Shown here: piece by piece, positions 60,769 through 64,000 of the stretch
Position numbering within the stretch: position 1 is the stretch's first letter
Layout: each line of letters begins with the position of its first letter
Assembly: GCA_949317995.1 (NCBI GenBank)
Contig: OX439050.1
Location: 50,159,777 to 50,223,776, forward strand
Length of the DNA: 64,000 bases
DNA from: Acholoe squamosa
Lineage: Eukaryota; Annelida; Polychaeta; Phyllodocida; Polynoidae
Direction: 5' to 3'
Made by a program: the position numbers and the translations under genes
Notes under the pieces: model-generated
What the model was told of the DNA's origin: nothing
What the model saw: only the letters and a program-made list of their open reading frames with translations
The model's database searches: none

Positions 60769-61919
60769 CTGAAACAAGAAGAAAATAAGGTATTTATATT
60801 AAAACTATAGAAGGAATCCCAGGGTATAGAAACAACATCTTGGATTGCTGTCAAATACCATTATTTACTTTGGACTTTATGTCTTCTTAATATCAATGCA
60901 TTTTTTTCTGAATCTGTTAGTAAAAGGCTTTTTTTTTTGTTAGGAAATTTAATGTTTAAAGCGTCATTTTTGTAGATGAGGACCCCTTGAGGATTCGTCT
61001 TAATCTTTTCAGAATTAGCACCACGACCTAGTACATACAGGGTGACTTTGGAACACAGACAGTGGTTTTTAATCTTTAGTCACAGCCATGGGAAATACCC
61101 ACCAATATAAGAGAAATTTCCAGGACAGGAATTCCTTGGTATTAACTATTCAAAGACCACATGGTGGTGTCTCATGGCTTCATGACTGTTGTTATAATTA
61201 TCTAAAGGAATGCAGATGTTTTACTCACTGATTCTACCAAGCCTTAAGGCGCATTTTGTTGATCGTTTGGGAACACATCATCAATAGAGGGGATCAACAT
61301 ATGGCTGCTATGCCAACATAAGTTATAGAGCAAACGGATTAAAGTATACCGAGCTAGTGGATTGTCCAAGGGGCAAGGCCATTGCTGGAGCTTGCTAACA
61401 GCGGTTATCACTGATAACATTTATCAGGTGGGTACCATGTACCCCCCGCCCCCTCGAGAAGTCCACAGTGGGATAATTTCATCAACTGATTATTAATCCC
61501 GCTAGGCCGGTATATATTATCACTGATTGATGAACCCTATCTATCTATAGGTTGCACCCTTTCAAAACATTACACGATCCTTCTGAAATTTTACTTCCTT
61601 CAATATGTAGCTGACTAGTAAACTTCAGCTATAACCAAGAATATTGATATCGGACTTCTGCTATAACCACATCAGCTACATATCAGGCTAGATGGATAGA
61701 TATGGGAAATCACGTTAGTATTTGATTATAATGATATTTTAACCCTAACCTTACCAGCCTCTTTGTTTGTTTACTCATTAACCCTTTAAGACAAACAGGG
61801 TAGAGTATTGCTGTTCATGATGCCCACAATTTATGTTATAACGATATGTCCTTTTCTTGGAATAACCCAGCACAGGGCGGTAACTCATCAGCTGTATTCA
61901 CATGACTCTAAAATTTTAA
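60769..61919. other. Non-coding stretch
   Basis: Carries a reversed CCAATGAGAAAATTCC-family fragment (61375-61495). Nothing else supported. Confidence 0.4.
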
Positions 61920-61921
61920 TA

Positions 61922-62154
61922 CCGTAATCTCCCGCGTATAAGACGCGTCCTCTACGCCAAACAAAATGCTGGGGGGTCTTATAGCTTTCTCTCAAGTTGG
62001 GTGTGTGTCTTATCCGAGGGGTAATTTTACTATAGAAATGTACTAATCTTACAAATTTCAGCCTTAAAATGTGCGTCTTATACGCGAAAATGCATGTGCT
62101 GAGTTTGGGGTGCGTCTTATACGCGCAGCGCGTCTTCTACGCGGGAGTTTACGG
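61922..62154 (+). mobile_element. TA-flanked MITE, copy 2
   Basis: Same family and length (233 bp) as 60255-60487; TA on both sides. Confidence 0.82.
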
Positions 62155-62590
62155 TATCTTGCTTATAAGGCACATCCTGCGTATAAGACAGACACTGAGT
62201 TGAAAGAAATGATTTAAAGTGCAGCTGGGCCATCGGGAGTACCATGTCAACCCTACCAGGATCAAATTGACACATTTGAGTTGCTTTTGTATTCTTTGGT
62301 GCACCATTACAACATATCGTCGTCTCAGTGCAACAAGGTTGTAACTGCATTTTTCAAGCTTTGCAGGAGAGGCAAAAGAAGTGTGTCAAGAAGTGTTACA
62401 AATTGTATAGCACCAAGCTGACCCAACCTTATTGGACTGGGGGCTGTTGGTCCATATATCATAGACAGCTTCAGTGCTTTCACGGTAGAACGTGGTAGAT
62501 AACGCTAGTCAATAGATGTTACTAGATTTGTGTCTTGCAATATCCACTAACATCTGACATGTGAAAGTTCATGCCACTCCAGATTACATC

Positions 62591-62797
62591 TCGGCGCCTC
62601 AGTGCAACAAGGTTGTATCTGCATAGTTCAAGTTTTGCAAGAAACGAAAGAATGTTTGCAATTACTATAGCACACAATTCACACAACCTTATTGCATTGG
62701 AACCTAGATAATGGTAAAGAGTTAAGAGATGTTAAAACAGAAGAAAACTTAATTTTGCCGAAATGTCAGTTACAACCTTGTTGCACTGAGGCAACGA
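62591..62797. mobile_element. MITE with CTCAGTGCAACAAGGTTGTA ends
   Basis: CGCCTCAGTGCAACAAGGTT at the left and ACAACCTTGTTGCACTGAGG at the right. A further left-end-like copy is at 62323-62350, with its partner less clear. Confidence 0.65.
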
Positions 62798-62901
62798 TAT
62801 GATCATGTACCTTCAGTGAACGTACCGTTAACAGACGACCATAAACATACCCATGTAGAATACCGGGTAAGTGCTGTCATGTGGTATATAATATGGGACT
62901 A

Positions 62902-63139
62902 CCGTAATCTCCCGCGTAGAAGACGCGCTGCGCGTAGAAGACGCACCCCAAACTCAGCACATGCATTTTCGCGTATAAGACGCACATTTAAATGCGGAAA
63001 TTTGTAAGATTAGTACATTTCTATAGAAAAATTACCCCTCGTATAAGACGCCCCCCCCCCCCAACTTGAGAGAAAGCTATAAGACTCCCCAGCATTTTGT
63101 TTGGCGTAGAGGACGCGTCTTATACGTGGGAGTTTACGG
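62902..63139 (-). mobile_element. TA-flanked MITE, copy 3 (reversed)
   Basis: Same family as 60255-60487, inverted inside; TA on both sides, with a C run near 63050. A (TA)n microsatellite follows at about 63154-63188. Confidence 0.8.
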
Positions 63140-63152
63140 TATATATACCCCC

Positions 63153-63194
<42 letters not shown>

Positions 63195-63500
63195 TGAGTG
63201 ATACGTTGGTACTACTTTATCCAGGGCGCATGATTTTCTATGACGTCACACATAACATTTCCTCCAGTATATAAGCTCCAGCAGTTGAACTAACGGTCAA
63301 TTGGCTTCATATACTCGAACAGCATACACCACGCTGGGTGCTGCTGGAAATTTTAAACCTTAATTATCTTATTGTATTTATGTATATTGTTATTATATTG
63401 TACTGTGATATTGTGATTATATGTATATATTGTCATTTATTGTATGAATTTATTGTCTTATTAATAAAGGCATGTATAGGATTGATATTGACAAAGTCAA
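63195..63500 (+). other. Promoter-like block, possible old solo LTR
   Basis: TGACGTCA (63241-63248), TATATAAG (63268-63275) and AATAAA (63463-63468) lie in the order seen in LTRs. I could not define the ends, a target duplication or internal retroviral parts, so this stays a weak fossil candidate. A host promoter is the alternative. Confidence 0.25.
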
Positions 63501-63861
63501 TTCTCACCAAACCCAATGTCTTCTTATTTATTCCATATTAATTGTTGTATTATTATAATGTTTCATTTTTATTATTACCAGTACACTCGATCAACACATT
63601 AACTTATACATGTATATTTAAAGATAATGAAGGGGCCGTGCGCAGGTGTGGAATAACAGATAAATCACAGAGTATGTAATCTCCCACATATTATATTAGC
63701 CAAGTCTTTGTATGTGAATCTGAGGTCTCTTATACCCTATAGAAGCAGCACAAATTTAGGTGCATCTTATGGGCGGGGTACTTTTACTATAGAACAGTCC
63801 TAAACCTTCAAAAATCAAGTCCTAGCTGTGCCTTATAGGGTTCACCTGGGATATATTATTA

Positions 63862-63990
63862 ACCAATCAGATTATTCCCTGTATTCACTGCAGAATTTTT
63901 TGGGTACATTACGTAACATCCGGTACCCATCATGCTGGTTGTTATCAGTGCTTATCTAGCCAGGTGCCAGATCAAGCAATGGCCGTTCCA
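63862..63990 (+). repeat. Dispersed repeat, CCAATGAGAAAATTCC family
   Basis: AACCAATCAGATTATTCC, TATTCACTGC, CATTACGTAACATCCGGTAC, GTTATCAGTGCTTATCT, ATCAAGCAATGGCCG. The last motif also occurs at about 17108 (ATCAAGCAATGGCGGTCCCA). Confidence 0.6.
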
Positions 63991-64000
63991 CTAGCCGTCA

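Overview
The window looks like a non-vertebrate animal nuclear genome, probably a marine invertebrate. It has spliced genes with canonical GT/AG introns, one large conserved metazoan zinc-finger gene, and very dense small mobile elements (MITEs, an unusual SINE, fold-back elements) with several kilobase-scale minisatellites. I cannot name the species. I recognised no rRNA gene, tRNA gene or CRISPR array.

Left part (1-12578, minus strand): one large gene, read as an ortholog of PRDM2 (RIZ). Eight coding exons join in consistent phase. They encode a PR (SET-like) domain, nine C2H2 fingers in one 3.9-kb exon, then three C2HC fingers in three successive exons. The last exon runs off the left edge, so the C-terminus is missing. 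The first coding exon carries a 5' UTR with its own splice acceptor, a 12-codon upstream ORF and an array of nuclear-receptor half-sites. At least one upstream non-coding exon must therefore exist. A candidate donor next to a CpG-rich patch lies near 20.6 kb.

Middle (12.6-22.1 kb): intergenic or 5'-intron DNA with degenerate MITEs and dispersed repeats. From 22141 to 30639 lies what looks like an intact 8.5-kb DNA transposon. Its ends are 20-bp inverted repeats. A 14-bp motif, GTAACGTCCGGTAC, occurs 15 times in it: once per 382-bp unit in a left tandem array, and at roughly 175-bp steps on the right. Between the arrays is a four-exon minus-strand gene for a protein of about 1,102 residues. 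It resembles a widespread but, to my knowledge, unnamed family of RNase-H-like, transposase-like proteins. This element is the most interesting item here.

Right part (30.6-64 kb): no convincing complete gene. It holds minisatellites (44, 25, 36, 32, 29 and 37 bp units), a nested 2.3-kb fold-back palindrome, an approximately 180-bp SINE-like family with clean 11-15 bp target duplications, a hAT-like element inside one such SINE, TA-flanked MITEs, and one isolated exon-like segment at 60716-60768 on the minus strand. Most long reading frames here, including those over 400 codons, are artefacts of tandem repeats without stops.
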